Below are positions 14,264 to 23,566 of a stretch of DNA of 24,350 nt, one piece after another. The position numbers and the translations under genes were made by a program. Each line of letters starts with the position of its first letter. Position 1 is the first letter of the stretch. The stretch is from CAYORM01 sp964406375 (lineage in GTDB: Bacteria; Pseudomonadota; Alphaproteobacteria; DSM-16000; Inquilinaceae), in the NCBI GenBank assembly GCA_964406375.1, contig CAYORM010000042.1, positions 1 to 24,350 of the forward strand. The letters are read 5' to 3'. The notes below the pieces were generated by a model that ran no database searches, was not told where the DNA came from, and saw nothing but the letters and a program-made list of their open reading frames with translations.

Positions 14264-15148
14264 ATGGCGCAAGTTCCGAGCCTGCCCAATGTGGGGGCCG
14301 AATCGAATCTGAACCGGTATCTCCAGGAGATCCGGACCTTTCCCATGCTCACGCCCGAGGAGGAGTTCATGCTCGCCAAGGCATGGCGCGAGCATGGTGA
14401 CACCGAAGCCGCCCACCGTCTGGTCACCAGCCATCTCCGCCTCGTGGCGAAGATCGCTGCCGGCTATCGCGGCTATGGCCTGCCGCTCTCCGAGCTGATC
14501 TCGGAGGGCAATGTCGGCATGATGCAGGCCGTCAAGCGCTTCGACCCGGACCGCGGCTTCCGCTTGGCGACCTACGCCATGTGGTGGATCAAGGCGGCGA
14601 TCCAAGAGTACATCCTGCATTCCTGGTCGCTGGTGAAGATGGGCACCACGGCGGCGCAGAAGAAGCTGTTCTTCAATCTGCGCAGGCTGAAGGGCCGGCT
14701 CCAGGCGATCGAGGATGGCGATCTGAAGCCGGAGACGGTCGAGAAGATCGCGACCGAGCTCAATGTGCCGGAGCAGGACGTGATCTCGATGAACCGCCGC
14801 CTGTCGGCGCCCGACCATTCGCTGAATGCGCCGCTGCGCGTGGATGGCGATGGCGAGTGGCAGGATTGGCTGGTGGACGAGTCCGAAAGCCAGGAGACCC
14901 TCCTTGCCGAGCGCGAGGAGTTGAGCAAGCGCCAGCGCCTGCTGCAGGACGCGATGCGCAGCCTGAACGACCGCGAACGGCACATCCTGACCGAGCGGCG
15001 GCTGCAGGAACAGCCGACAACGCTCGAGGATCTCAGCCGTGAATACGGGATCAGCCGCGAGCGGGTGCGGCAGATCGAGGTACGCGCCTTCGAGAAGCTG
15101 CAGAAGGCGATCCGCAACGCCGCGATCGAAGCGAAGCTGGCGACCTGA
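14264..15148 (+). CDS. rpoH: RNA polymerase heat-shock sigma factor RpoH (sigma-32)
   Basis: Directs RNA polymerase to heat-shock promoters. The 294 residues have region 1.2/2.1 (EEEFMLAKAWREHGD, then AHRLVTSHLRLVAKIAAGYR), region 2.3-2.4 (RFDPDRGFRLATYAMWWIKA) and the RpoH box QKKLFFNLR (132-140) that sets this family apart from RpoD. Region 4.2 follows with TLEDLSREYGISRERVRQIE. The ATG at 14264 has GGAGG at 14250-14254, nine bases upstream, a strong ribosome binding site that fixes the start; the open frame back to 14204 is not conserved. It lies 81 bases after rluD, behind a large inverted repeat. I did not recognise a clear sigma-32 or sigma-70 promoter in that gap. Many alphaproteobacteria have several rpoH paralogs; which one this is cannot be told. 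Confidence 0.97.
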   Translation: MAQVPSLPNVGAESNLNRYLQEIRTFPMLTPEEEFMLAKAWREHGDTEAAHRLVTSHLRLVAKIAAGYRGYGLPLSELISEGNVGMMQAVKRFDPDRGFRLATYAMWWIKAAIQEYILHSWSLVKMGTTAAQKKLFFNLRRLKGRLQAIEDGDLKPETVEKIATELNVPEQDVISMNRRLSAPDHSLNAPLRVDGDGEWQDWLVDESESQETLLAEREELSKRQRLLQDAMRSLNDRERHILTERRLQEQPTTLEDLSREYGISRERVRQIEVRAFEKLQKAIRNAAIEAKLAT

Positions 15149-15177
15149 CCTGATCCCCTGCCCCGCTCGAAGCGGAT

Positions 15178-15197
15178 GCGGCACCGGGGGGTGCCGC
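15178..15197. terminator. Hairpin between convergent rpoH and purA
   Basis: GCGGCACC (15178-15185) and GGTGCCGC (15190-15197) form a perfect 8-base stem with a GGGG loop in the 84-base gap between the ends of rpoH and purA. There is no T tract on either side. The position suits a shared terminator. Confidence 0.5.
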
Positions 15198-15232
15198 CCG
15201 CCTGCGAGCGGTTTGCGCCGGATAGTGCGTCG

Positions 15233-16525
<1,293 letters not shown>

Positions 16526-16540
16526 CGTTCCAAACTCCGG

Positions 16541-17701
16541 TCAATCGATCCGCTCGAGCGCGCCACCGCTCAGCATCCAGCCGCAGCCGAGACGGCGCGC
16601 CTCTGCGCGCGCATCCGTTTCCGGCGCCAGCCCGGCCACGGTCACATCCCCGGCTTCCCGCAATGCCGCGCCCCCGTCACTCTCCGCAAAGGGCAGGTAG
16701 ATCCGGCGCGGCGGCGGGCCGGGCGGTGCGGCCCGCAGCACGGCATCGAGATAGAGGGTGAAGCCGGTCGCCTCCTCGGGCGCCCGATCCGCTGAAGGCG
16801 CGTCGCCGCCCGGCAGATAGCGGCCGCCGCGGCCGATCTCTGCGCGGCTGTCGCGCGCGAAGACCGAGAAGGCGACGCCGCTGTGATACTCGAACCCGCG
16901 ATGCTCGACGAAATCGATGGTCAGCGACAGGTCGGGCGCGCGCTGGCGCACACGTTCGGCGACCGCGACCAGCCGGTCGACGATGGGTCGGGCGGGTTCG
17001 GGCACGTCGAGGGCCCGTACCCGCGCGATCGCCGCGGCGTCCCGGCCCGAGGCCGCGAGCAGCGCCGACAAGAGGGGGGCCGCCTGCCCGCCAACGGCGG
17101 TGACCGCAGCCGCGTCCTTGCGGTCAAGCGCGTGGCGCAGGATCTGTGCCGGCTCGGCCGCGATGCCGTGGAAGGCGAGCAGTGCCGGCACCAGCGTCGG
17201 CGCGTTGAGATCGACCGACAGGCCTTTCAGCCCCACCGCCTCGAGCGCCGCCACCGCCAGCAGCACCACCTCGGCATCGGCCGCCGGCTGCGGGCCGCCG
17301 ATCAGCTCGGCGCCGACCTGGGCGAACTGGCGGCTCGGCCGCAGCCCGGTGCCGCGAACTTGAAGCACCTGCCCGGCATAGGCGAGCCGAAGCGGTCGCG
17401 GCTGATGGGCAAGACGCGAGCGCGCTATGCGTGCCACCTGGACCGTCATGTCGGCGCGCAGCGCCAGCATGCGCGAGCCCATCGGATCCATCATGCGGAA
17501 GCTGTGCTGGGCCAGGCCCGCGCCGACCCCGGCGAGCAGCGTCTCCTCATACTCGACGAGGGGCGGCTTCACCCGCTCATAGCCGTGCCCGGCCAGCACC
17601 GCCATCATCGTCTCGATGGCGCGGGCCTCCTGCGCGGCCTCGGGTGGCAGGACGTCGTAGAACCCCTCGGGCAGGAGCGCGGTACGCAGCGTGTCGGTCA
17701 T
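16541..17701 (-). CDS. hisZ: ATP phosphoribosyltransferase regulatory subunit HisZ
   Basis: HisRS-like protein without tRNA charging activity that assembles with the short form of HisG to make active, histidine-regulated ATP phosphoribosyltransferase. The 386 residues start LLPEGFYDVLPPEA and show class II motif 2-like sequence (MLALRADMTVQVARIA), then LRLAYAGQVLQVRG and FAQVGAELIG. They end in EFHRGFEYHSGV-type sequence (DFVEHRGFEYHSGVAF), GRGGRYLPGGD and a reduced C-terminal part without the anticodon-binding domain of true HisRS. The length and the purA neighbour fit HisZ and not HisS. The ATG at 17701 is conserved. A short-form hisG should exist elsewhere in the genome. A small hairpin separates it from the protease gene upstream. 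Confidence 0.95.
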   Translation of the reverse strand: MTDTLRTALLPEGFYDVLPPEAAQEARAIETMMAVLAGHGYERVKPPLVEYEETLLAGVGAGLAQHSFRMMDPMGSRMLALRADMTVQVARIARSRLAHQPRPLRLAYAGQVLQVRGTGLRPSRQFAQVGAELIGGPQPAADAEVVLLAVAALEAVGLKGLSVDLNAPTLVPALLAFHGIAAEPAQILRHALDRKDAAAVTAVGGQAAPLLSALLAASGRDAAAIARVRALDVPEPARPIVDRLVAVAERVRQRAPDLSLTIDFVEHRGFEYHSGVAFSVFARDSRAEIGRGGRYLPGGDAPSADRAPEEATGFTLYLDAVLRAAPPGPPPRRIYLPFAESDGGAALREAGDVTVAGLAPETDARAEARRLGCGWMLSGGALERID

Positions 17702-17706
17702 GTTGC

Positions 17707-17722
17707 GCGCACGCTAGTGCGC
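17707..17722 (-). terminator. Hairpin between the protease gene and hisZ
   Basis: GCGCAC and GTGCGC pair over a GCTA loop in the 44 bases between the two genes, and GTTGCGC (17702-17708) can also pair with GCGCAAC (17734-17740). The two pairings overlap and exclude each other in part. It might end the protease transcript or act as an attenuator; there is no T tract. Confidence 0.3.
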
Positions 17723-17745
17723 CCTTCGATACTGCGCAACGCGCC

Positions 17746-19005
17746 TCAGCCGCCATGCGCCAACAGATACTTGCTGAGGCTCCGTCCGAAGGCCCGGGCG
17801 TCGACCGCGAGGTGGTCCCGTCGCGCGCCGGTCGCCTCGCTGTAGAACTCCGTCACCACGGCGACCACCGCATATTCGCCGCCCTTCCTGATGAACAACG
17901 CCGTTCCGCTGTCGCCATTGGTCATGTCGCAGTCGTGCAGCACCGAATCATCGTCACGGACGGCGAAGATGCGACAGGCGAGATGGCCGATAAGGCGCGA
18001 GCCGGCATCCCACGGATAGCCCGCCATGACCACCTTCTCCCAGGTGCCGTCGCGGATTCGCACCATGTCGCCCGGCGTCAGCTCATGGATCGACATCGTG
18101 CCGGTCCGCAGGCCGATATCCTCCTCCAGCGCCACCAGCGCCCAATCGGTGCCGCGCGGTCCTTCGTGATGCGGATGGTGGTAGCTCGGCGACAGGTAGA
18201 CATCCGCGATGGCCGAGGCCGCCAGCCAGCGCGGTCCGTCGCGGCCCGCCCGGAACACTGTCGCCCGGTCGCGATGCCCGTCTTCGGTGAAAAAGCAGTG
18301 CGCAGCGGTCAGCACCACCCGGCGTCCGACCATCACGCCCGAACAGCCGCCACCGCTCGCGAACTCGAATTCGCCGATCGCGGTCCAGGGCATGCCGGTC
18401 GGGATGATCAGCTCACGGTCGTCATAGCCGTAATAGTGGTCGTGGATGCCGGGCAGCGTCTCGCGGCCCATGCAGTCGACGGTATCGGTGCGCGGTGCGC
18501 AGTGCCCGGTGCCACCGACCGGCTCGTCGCAGACCCCGTTGAAGGCGGTATGGCAGGTATTGTCGCGGAACCGCATGGAGTAAAGGCTGCTGCAATCGGC
18601 GAAATCCGTGCCGTCCGAACAGCTACCGGTGCCGATCGTCGGCTCGTCACATTCGCCGTCGAAGGCCCAGCGGCAGCTGTTGTCGCCGCCAGCGCGCACC
18701 GGGCGGCAATCGGCCGTGTCCGTACCGGCGTCGCAATAGCCCCAGCCGATCTTCTCCTCGTCGCAAATCCCGTCCCAGGCCCAGGCGCAGCTGTTGTCGC
18801 CGGAGGCGGCAAGCCGGCAATCGGTGGTGTCGGTCCCGGCCGCGCAGGCGCCGGTACCGTTGTAGCGGGCCTCGTCGCACTCGCCGTCGAAGGCCCAGCG
18901 GCAGCTGTCATCTGCATGCGCCGGCTGCCCAGGCCCACCACCGAACAGGGCCGCCAGCAGCAGAAGGGCCGCGACGCCTCCGCGCCGCGGCCTCTCCGAT
19001 CTCAT
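17746..19005 (-). CDS. Secreted trypsin-like serine protease with four N-terminal cysteine-rich (LNR-like) repeats
   Basis: The 419-residue protein starts with a signal peptide (MRSERPRRGG, hydrophobic core AALLLLAALFGGG, cleavage near AHA-DD at residue 31). Four repeats of about 38 residues follow, each of the form DNSCRWAFDGECDE...GTGxCxxGTDxxDC, with outer cysteines at 35-63, 73-100, 111-138 and 151-178. Each has four cysteines. The pattern recalls Lin-12/Notch repeats, which bind calcium; the likeness is in spacing only. The S1-type protease domain (about 200-415) has the full triad: His236 in VVLTAAHC, Asp287 in GTDWALV and Ser366 in TNGDSGTAL. Substrate and role are unknown. It starts 14 bases after the binding-protein gene and is likely co-transcribed with it. 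The ATG at 19005 is chosen for its signal peptide; an upstream start would overlap the binding-protein gene. Confidence 0.88.
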   Translation of the reverse strand: MRSERPRRGGVAALLLLAALFGGGPGQPAHADDSCRWAFDGECDEARYNGTGACAAGTDTTDCRLAASGDNSCAWAWDGICDEEKIGWGYCDAGTDTADCRPVRAGGDNSCRWAFDGECDEPTIGTGSCSDGTDFADCSSLYSMRFRDNTCHTAFNGVCDEPVGGTGHCAPRTDTVDCMGRETLPGIHDHYYGYDDRELIIPTGMPWTAIGEFEFASGGGCSGVMVGRRVVLTAAHCFFTEDGHRDRATVFRAGRDGPRWLAASAIADVYLSPSYHHPHHEGPRGTDWALVALEEDIGLRTGTMSIHELTPGDMVRIRDGTWEKVVMAGYPWDAGSRLIGHLACRIFAVRDDDSVLHDCDMTNGDSGTALFIRKGGEYAVVAVVTEFYSEATGARRDHLAVDARAFGRSLSKYLLAHGG

Positions 19006-19019
19006 GCCAAGCGCCAGCC

Positions 19020-20138
19020 TCACGGCTCGGGCGCGTAATCGTAGCCGCCATCCCTCCATTCATAGACGCGGTAGGCGGCGGTCACCGGGTCACCCTTCTC
19101 GTCGAAGGCCATCGGCCCGAGCACGGTGTCGAAGGTTTCGCTGTGCATCACCTCGAGCACGGCCGCGCTGTCCGTCGTGCCGGCACGCTCGACCGCCTGG
19201 GCATAGATCTGCACGGCAGCGTAGCTGTAGAGTGTGTAGCCGCTGGGGTCGAAGCCAGCGTCGATGAACTGCTGCACGACGGCCGCCGCCTCCTCGTTGC
19301 GGCGCGGATCGGCCTGGAAGGTGAACATGGCGCCGTTCCCCTCCTCGCCCGTCAGCGTCCAGAAATCCTCCACGATCATGTCGTCGTTGGAGATGATCTG
19401 GAGATCCATGCCCTGCTCGCGGGCCTGGCGCAGGATCAGCGCCGCCTCCTTGTGATAGGCGGAGTGGTAGAGCACCTCGACCCCTGCCGCCTTCAGCCGT
19501 GAGACGACCGCGCTGAAATCCATGTCGCCCTTGGTGATGGTCAGCCGCTCGGCCTCGGTGAGGCCGAGTTCATGCAGCGTCGCCTGGAAAACGTCGCTGA
19601 GCGTGACGCCCGGCGAGGTGGTGTCGTTGGTGATGCCGATCACCGCATCGGGCCACATCGCCGCGACATACTCCGCCGCCACCCGCGCCTGCTGATCGTC
19701 ACGGCCGCAGACGCGGAATACGTTCTCGAGTCCGCGCTCGGTATAGAGCGGGTTGGTCGAGCCCGGCGAGATCTCGATGATCCCCTCCTCCTGATAGACC
19801 TCGGAGGCGGCGATCGAGGTCGCCGAGCAGTAATGACCGATGACGGCCCCGATGCCGTCATTGGCGATATTGTTCGCGATCAACACAGCCTGGCGCGGAT
19901 CGCAGGCGTCGTCCTCGATCGACAGGGCAATTGGCTCGCCGAGGACACCACCGGCCGCATTGATGTCGGCAACGGCCATCTCCGCCCCGCGCAGCATCTG
20001 CTCGCCGATGCTGGCCTGGTCGCCCGTCAGCGGCCCGACCAGGGCAACCGGGATGTCGGCGGCGGCTTGGCCTGTCCAGGCCAGTGCCGTGCCCGCCATG
20101 AGCAGGCCCAAGGTCCGGCCGATCCTGGAAGCGTTCAT
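19020..20138 (-). CDS. Branched-chain amino acid ABC transporter-type periplasmic binding protein
   Basis: Periplasmic solute-binding protein of the LivJ type (peripl_BP_6). The 372 residues begin with a signal peptide (MNASRIGRTLGLLMAGTALA, cleavage after GQAAA near residue 28) and then IPVALVGPLTGDQASIGEQM. Further family segments are GAEMAVADINAAGGVLGEPI, EDDACDPRQAVLIANNIAND, AVIGHYCSATSIAASEVY and YSYAAVQIYAQAVERAGT. The ligand is not readable from sequence; it could be an amino acid, amide or other small molecule. No permease or ATPase gene is adjacent, so it is an orphan here. The ATG at 20138 has a strong ribosome binding site, GGAGGAGGGGG, which decides the start. The secreted protease follows by 14 bases. 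Confidence 0.93.
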   Translation of the reverse strand: MNASRIGRTLGLLMAGTALAWTGQAAADIPVALVGPLTGDQASIGEQMLRGAEMAVADINAAGGVLGEPIALSIEDDACDPRQAVLIANNIANDGIGAVIGHYCSATSIAASEVYQEEGIIEISPGSTNPLYTERGLENVFRVCGRDDQQARVAAEYVAAMWPDAVIGITNDTTSPGVTLSDVFQATLHELGLTEAERLTITKGDMDFSAVVSRLKAAGVEVLYHSAYHKEAALILRQAREQGMDLQIISNDDMIVEDFWTLTGEEGNGAMFTFQADPRRNEEAAAVVQQFIDAGFDPSGYTLYSYAAVQIYAQAVERAGTTDSAAVLEVMHSETFDTVLGPMAFDEKGDPVTAAYRVYEWRDGGYDYAPEP

Positions 20139-20322
20139 TTCAACCCCCTCCTCCCGTTGGGTGGCCGGGCCGCACGATTCGCGGCACGACACGGCCGGTA
20201 TCCTACGCCATGGATCCTGTCACAGGCGAGACGCCGTGCGGGTTGATCCGGCCGCTTCGCTGCCCCAGGCTGCGCCGGTCCATCGACACGCCAATGGCGG
20301 CAGGCGATACAGAAAGACAGCG

Positions 20323-21339
20323 ATGCCGGACGTTCCTTCCTTCTACGACCCCGTACAGCTCGGTGATTGGCACTACGCGCCGGATCCCCGGGCGATCGAG
20401 GCGGCGGGCGCCGAGCACCCGACCCGCCCGGCCGAGGATGATGCGCGGCGCGTGGTGCTGCTGCTGGTCGACTGCCAGCGCGACTTCGCCCATCCCGCCG
20501 GCACCCTGTTCGTCGGTGGCCGTGAGGGCGACGGCGCCCAGCAGGACTGCCGGCGCATCGTCGAACTCCTCTATGGCAAGGGCGAGCGCATCTCGCAGGT
20601 GATCGCGACGCTCGATACCCACCATCCCGACCAGATCTTCTTCAGCCGGTTCTGGATCGACCGCGAGGGGCGTCACCCCGCCCCCTTCACGCTGATCTCG
20701 ACCGAAGCGCTGCACCGCGGTCACTGGCTCGTCGATCCGGCTATGGCGCACCATCTGCCGGAAGGCCGCAGCTATGCCTGGGCGGCGCGGCAGGCCGAGT
20801 TCTACGCCGACGCGCTCGAACGCGAGGGGCGCTATGGGCTGATCATCTGGCCGGATCACTGCCTGGAGGGTACGCCCGGCCACGGTCTGCTCGGCGCGGT
20901 CCATGCCGCGATCCACTACCATGCCGGCCGCCGCCGCTCGCCACCCGTGCTGATGCGCAAGGGGGAGGATGTCTGGACAGAGAGCTACTCCGTCTTCCGG
21001 CCGGAGGTGCCGGTCGCATGGGACGGTACGGCGATCGCCAAGCATGACCGCACGCGCATGACCACGCTGCTCAGCACGGCCGACGAGATCCTCGTCGCCG
21101 GCGAGGCCTCCAGCCATTGCGTCCGCTGGAGCGTCAACGATCTGGTGGCGACCGCCGCGACGATGGGGCCCGAGGTCGCCGGCAAACTCACCATCCTCAC
21201 CGACTGCATGTCGGCGGTGGTCTCGCGCGGCCCCGACGGCGCCATTGTGCCGGAGCTCGATTTCACCGCCGCCGCCGAGGCCGCCTATGCCGATTGGGCG
21301 GCCGCCGGCGCACGCATCGCCCGCTCGACCGATTGGTAA
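20323..21339 (+). CDS. Large cysteine hydrolase of the isochorismatase/nicotinamidase family
   Basis: A cytoplasmic amidase-type hydrolase. The catalytic triad of the family is visible: Asp50 in LLLVDCQRDFAHPAGTLFV, Lys213 in MRKGEDVWTESYSVF and Cys266 in LVAGEASSHCVRWSV. TLDTHHPDQIFF (Asp98, His100) and WPDHCLEGTPGHGLL match the metal-site and HCV-GT segments of nicotinamidases, so PncA-like chemistry is likely. At 338 residues it is much longer than PncA (about 200), with an N-terminal extension of about 40 residues and inserts around 107-165. The substrate is unknown. The ATG at 20323 is chosen because the conserved protein starts there; longer open frame upstream is not conserved. It is divergent from the binding protein and its stop is four bases from the stop of the convergent OGFr-domain gene. 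Confidence 0.85.
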   Translation: MPDVPSFYDPVQLGDWHYAPDPRAIEAAGAEHPTRPAEDDARRVVLLLVDCQRDFAHPAGTLFVGGREGDGAQQDCRRIVELLYGKGERISQVIATLDTHHPDQIFFSRFWIDREGRHPAPFTLISTEALHRGHWLVDPAMAHHLPEGRSYAWAARQAEFYADALEREGRYGLIIWPDHCLEGTPGHGLLGAVHAAIHYHAGRRRSPPVLMRKGEDVWTESYSVFRPEVPVAWDGTAIAKHDRTRMTTLLSTADEILVAGEASSHCVRWSVNDLVATAATMGPEVAGKLTILTDCMSAVVSRGPDGAIVPELDFTAAAEAAYADWAAAGARIARSTDW

Positions 21340-21343
21340 AGGG

Positions 21344-21832
21344 TCACCCCACGACCGGCGGGTCGTCGCAGGGCCGGCCGATCGCCTCGGCCCAGAACCT
21401 GCGCGAGCGCGCCGATACCGCCGGACCGGCGAGGTGGAGGATCTCACGGTGGAAGGCCTCCGCCTCGCCCGGTGCGCCGAGTTCACGCAGGGCGAGCAGG
21501 ATGCGGGTGATCCGCAGATGGTTGTGGTCGGCGCTGCCACGCCAGCCGGGATGGGCCTCGTAGAAATCGCGCATCATCGAGACGCCGGCGCGGAAATTGG
21601 CCATCGCCACCGGATCGGCGCGGATCGCATCCCGCTCGGCATCGGTCAGGACCGGCGCCTCCGGATTAAAGCGGCTCGGCGTGCGGTTCGGGAACAGCCA
21701 TTGCACGAAATCATGGACCCGCTCGATCTCGAGCGGCGTGAAGGCCAGCACATCCGCAACCGTCCGCCCGCCCGATCCCCGGCCGCGGCCGGCGAGGAAG
21801 GCATGCAGCGCCCCTTGCCCCGTCACCGTCAT
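21344..21832 (-). CDS. OGFr-domain protein coupled to homospermidine synthase
   Basis: A 162-residue soluble protein of unknown function. Residues about 25-120 resemble the conserved domain of the animal opioid growth factor receptor: FTPLEIERVHDFVQWLFPNR (31-50) followed by TPSRFNPEAPVLTDAERDAI, where the HDFVQWLFP and SRFNPEAPVLT strings are the hallmark. Bacterial members exist, and no activity is established for them. The remainder is helical with HNHLRITRILLALRELG and a C-terminal FHREILHLA. The ATG at 21832 overlaps the hss stop codon in ATGA, so it is translated from the hss message, very likely by coupling. This is the strongest hint to its role: it should act with or alongside homospermidine metabolism. 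No signal peptide or membrane segment is seen. Confidence 0.85.
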   Translation of the reverse strand: MTVTGQGALHAFLAGRGRGSGGRTVADVLAFTPLEIERVHDFVQWLFPNRTPSRFNPEAPVLTDAERDAIRADPVAMANFRAGVSMMRDFYEAHPGWRGSADHNHLRITRILLALRELGAPGEAEAFHREILHLAGPAVSARSRRFWAEAIGRPCDDPPVVG

Positions 21833-23253
21833 GCGCGGCGCAGCCCGCGTGCCGGCTCGGTCAGGCGAAAGCGCCGGAAGGCGAGCGCTGCGTCCGAGGT
21901 CTCGCCCGGCTGCGGCCAATCGGCGACGAACCCGCCGACCCGGCCGAGATAGGGCTCGGCCACCGCCAGCACGCGCCGGAAATCCATCTCCTCCGGATGG
22001 ACGGGGCCGCGGGACGGGTTCTCGATCGCCCAGACGAGGCCCGAGAGCACCCCCGCCACGACCTGCAGCGTCGTCGCGTTGTTGGCCGGCGCGCGGGCAC
22101 GCACCTCCTCGATCGACAGGCGCGAGCCATACCAATAGGCGCCGGAGGCGGCACCGATCAGCAACACGCCGAGCTCGTCCGTCCCTTCGGTGATCTCGTC
22201 CATGAGGATCCGCCGGGCGGAGACGTCCGGCCAGGCACCGCCGATCTCATGCGTGGCGATCGAGGACCAAGTGTCGTCGCAGGGGCGGTAGGCGTAAAAG
22301 CAGGTCGGCCGGTAGGCGAGCCGCCCCTCCTCCTCGAGCGAGAAATAGTCGGTGAGGGATATGACCTCCTCATGGGTGAGCATCATTCCCTCGAAGGTGC
22401 CGCAGGAGGGCACCCAGCTCCGCACCCGCGTCTCGAAGCCCGGCCGGTCGAGCGCGACGGCAATGCCCTTCGTCCGCCCCTCGGTGCCGCCGAGCAGGCG
22501 CCCGTCCGGCGGCAGCCCCGTCTCATGCGTGCCCCAGCCCAGCTCGGCCGGCTGCTCCCCCTCGCCCAGCAGCCCGTCGATCGACCAGGTACCGATGAAC
22601 TCCCCCTCGGCCCGCGGCTGCGCCGCCCGCTGGGTGTCGCGCTCGGAGATCTGGATCACCCGTACCCCGAGCGTCCGGGCGAGTGTCGCCCATTCCGACC
22701 GCCGGCGCGGCTCCTCCCCCGCATGGCCTGCTGCCGCGGCGAGGTCGAGGAGCCCGCGCTTGACGAAATGCGAGACGAGACCGGGATTGGCGCCGTGGCA
22801 CAGCACCGCCGTCGGCCCGCCGGCATGGGTCGCACGCAGGCGCCGCGCCTCGCGGTAGAGGTCGGTATTGGTGCGGTGGCGGTGGGTACGCTCGGTGGAG
22901 GCGGCCCAGGTCTCCATACAGGTGTCGAGATAGAGCGCGCCCCGCCGCATGGCGTAGTCGGCGAGATCGACGCTGCTGACATCGACCGAGAGATTGAGGA
23001 TGAAATCCCCCGGCCCGACCAGCGGGTCGAGGATCGCGGTGAAACCGTCGCGGGTCAGCGGCGCCACGCGGAAATCCACGCCATGCGCCGCGGCCACGTC
23101 GCGCGACGCCGCATCGGCTGTCACCACGATGATGCGGGCGGGGTCGATGGCGACATGGCGCAGCAGCAGGGGCAGCGTGCCCTGGGCGATGGCGCCGAAG
23201 CCGATCATGATGATCCGGCCGGAAAAGCGCAGATGGATGGCGGCAGTGTCCAT
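21829..23253 (-). CDS. hss: Homospermidine synthase
   Basis: NAD-dependent enzyme that makes sym-homospermidine from putrescine (and spermidine), the main polyamine of many alphaproteobacteria. The 474 residues are close to the family length. A Rossmann motif IIMIGFGAIAQGTLPLL (14-30, glycines 18, 20 and 25) is followed by FILNLSVDVSSVDLADYA, LCHGANPGLVSHFVKRGL and ERDTQRA. GTWSIDGL contains Trp223, which corresponds to the substrate-contacting tryptophan of the Blastochloris enzyme. AELGWGTHET, YRPTCFYAYRPCDD and DELGVLLIG-AYWYGS-LSIEE continue the match. The ATG at 23253 aligns with the known N-terminus. Its stop codon overlaps the start of the OGFr-domain gene. The 444 bases upstream carry several repeats that may regulate it. 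Confidence 0.96.
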   Translation of the reverse strand: MDTAAIHLRFSGRIIMIGFGAIAQGTLPLLLRHVAIDPARIIVVTADAASRDVAAAHGVDFRVAPLTRDGFTAILDPLVGPGDFILNLSVDVSSVDLADYAMRRGALYLDTCMETWAASTERTHRHRTNTDLYREARRLRATHAGGPTAVLCHGANPGLVSHFVKRGLLDLAAAAGHAGEEPRRRSEWATLARTLGVRVIQISERDTQRAAQPRAEGEFIGTWSIDGLLGEGEQPAELGWGTHETGLPPDGRLLGGTEGRTKGIAVALDRPGFETRVRSWVPSCGTFEGMMLTHEEVISLTDYFSLEEEGRLAYRPTCFYAYRPCDDTWSSIATHEIGGAWPDVSARRILMDEITEGTDELGVLLIGAASGAYWYGSRLSIEEVRARAPANNATTLQVVAGVLSGLVWAIENPSRGPVHPEEMDFRRVLAVAEPYLGRVGGFVADWPQPGETSDAALAFRRFRLTEPARGLRRA

Positions 23254-23325
23254 CGCGGCGACCGAAGATGTCTGGTGAGAATGGGTGAACGGCAAATCCG
23301 ACAGTGCTCTGGTCTCCTGTAAACG

Positions 23326-23429
23326 ATCCGATATCAGCCCGGCGGACGGCAGTGGATGCGGTCGGCTGAAGCACATGTCGCGGCGATCGGATTCTGACCG
23401 GAAACCGGCAGAGTCGCGCGGTATCCGAT
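23326..23429. repeat. Three ATCCGAT motifs upstream of hss
   Basis: ATCCGAT occurs at 23326-23332 and 23423-23429, and as its complement ATCGGAT at 23386-23392. Two of them extend to ATCCGATCG (the complement of the middle copy, and the third). Related partial words (AAATCCGACAG at 23294, TGTCGGATAAC near 23459) lie on either side. Three exact 7-base copies in about 100 bases is more than chance would give, so they may be sites for a regulator of hss. Confidence 0.45.
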
Positions 23430-23566
23430 CGTCCACTTGTGTCCGACGGGCCTCATTTGTCGGATAACCATAGCGTCCGCGATCCGGCACTAGCAACCCG
23501 ACCCGTGGAAATGGCGGAGATCCGGCCAACCAGGGCATCGGAAGCGATCGCGTCCGTGACCGTCCT

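Noticed and set aside
18500..18910. Repeated DNA units that could be taken for a tandem repeat or CRISPR array
   Set aside because: The repeats are the coding units of the four cysteine-rich protein repeats; spacing and sequence follow codons and there are no spacers or cas genes.
17431..19038. 535-codon plus-strand frame opposite hisZ and the protease
   Set aside because: Low-complexity Arg/Pro/Ala protein without motifs, antisense to two genes with full catalytic or family motifs.
20216..20226. Short palindrome CCTGT-C-ACAGG between the binding protein and the cysteine hydrolase
   Set aside because: Five-base arms are too short to stand out in a 184-base region, and no promoter element was found beside it.
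19840..20322. Longer N-terminus for the cysteine hydrolase, extending the frame to 19840
   Set aside because: The added part is antisense to the binding-protein gene and its signal peptide, and the conserved protein begins at 20323.
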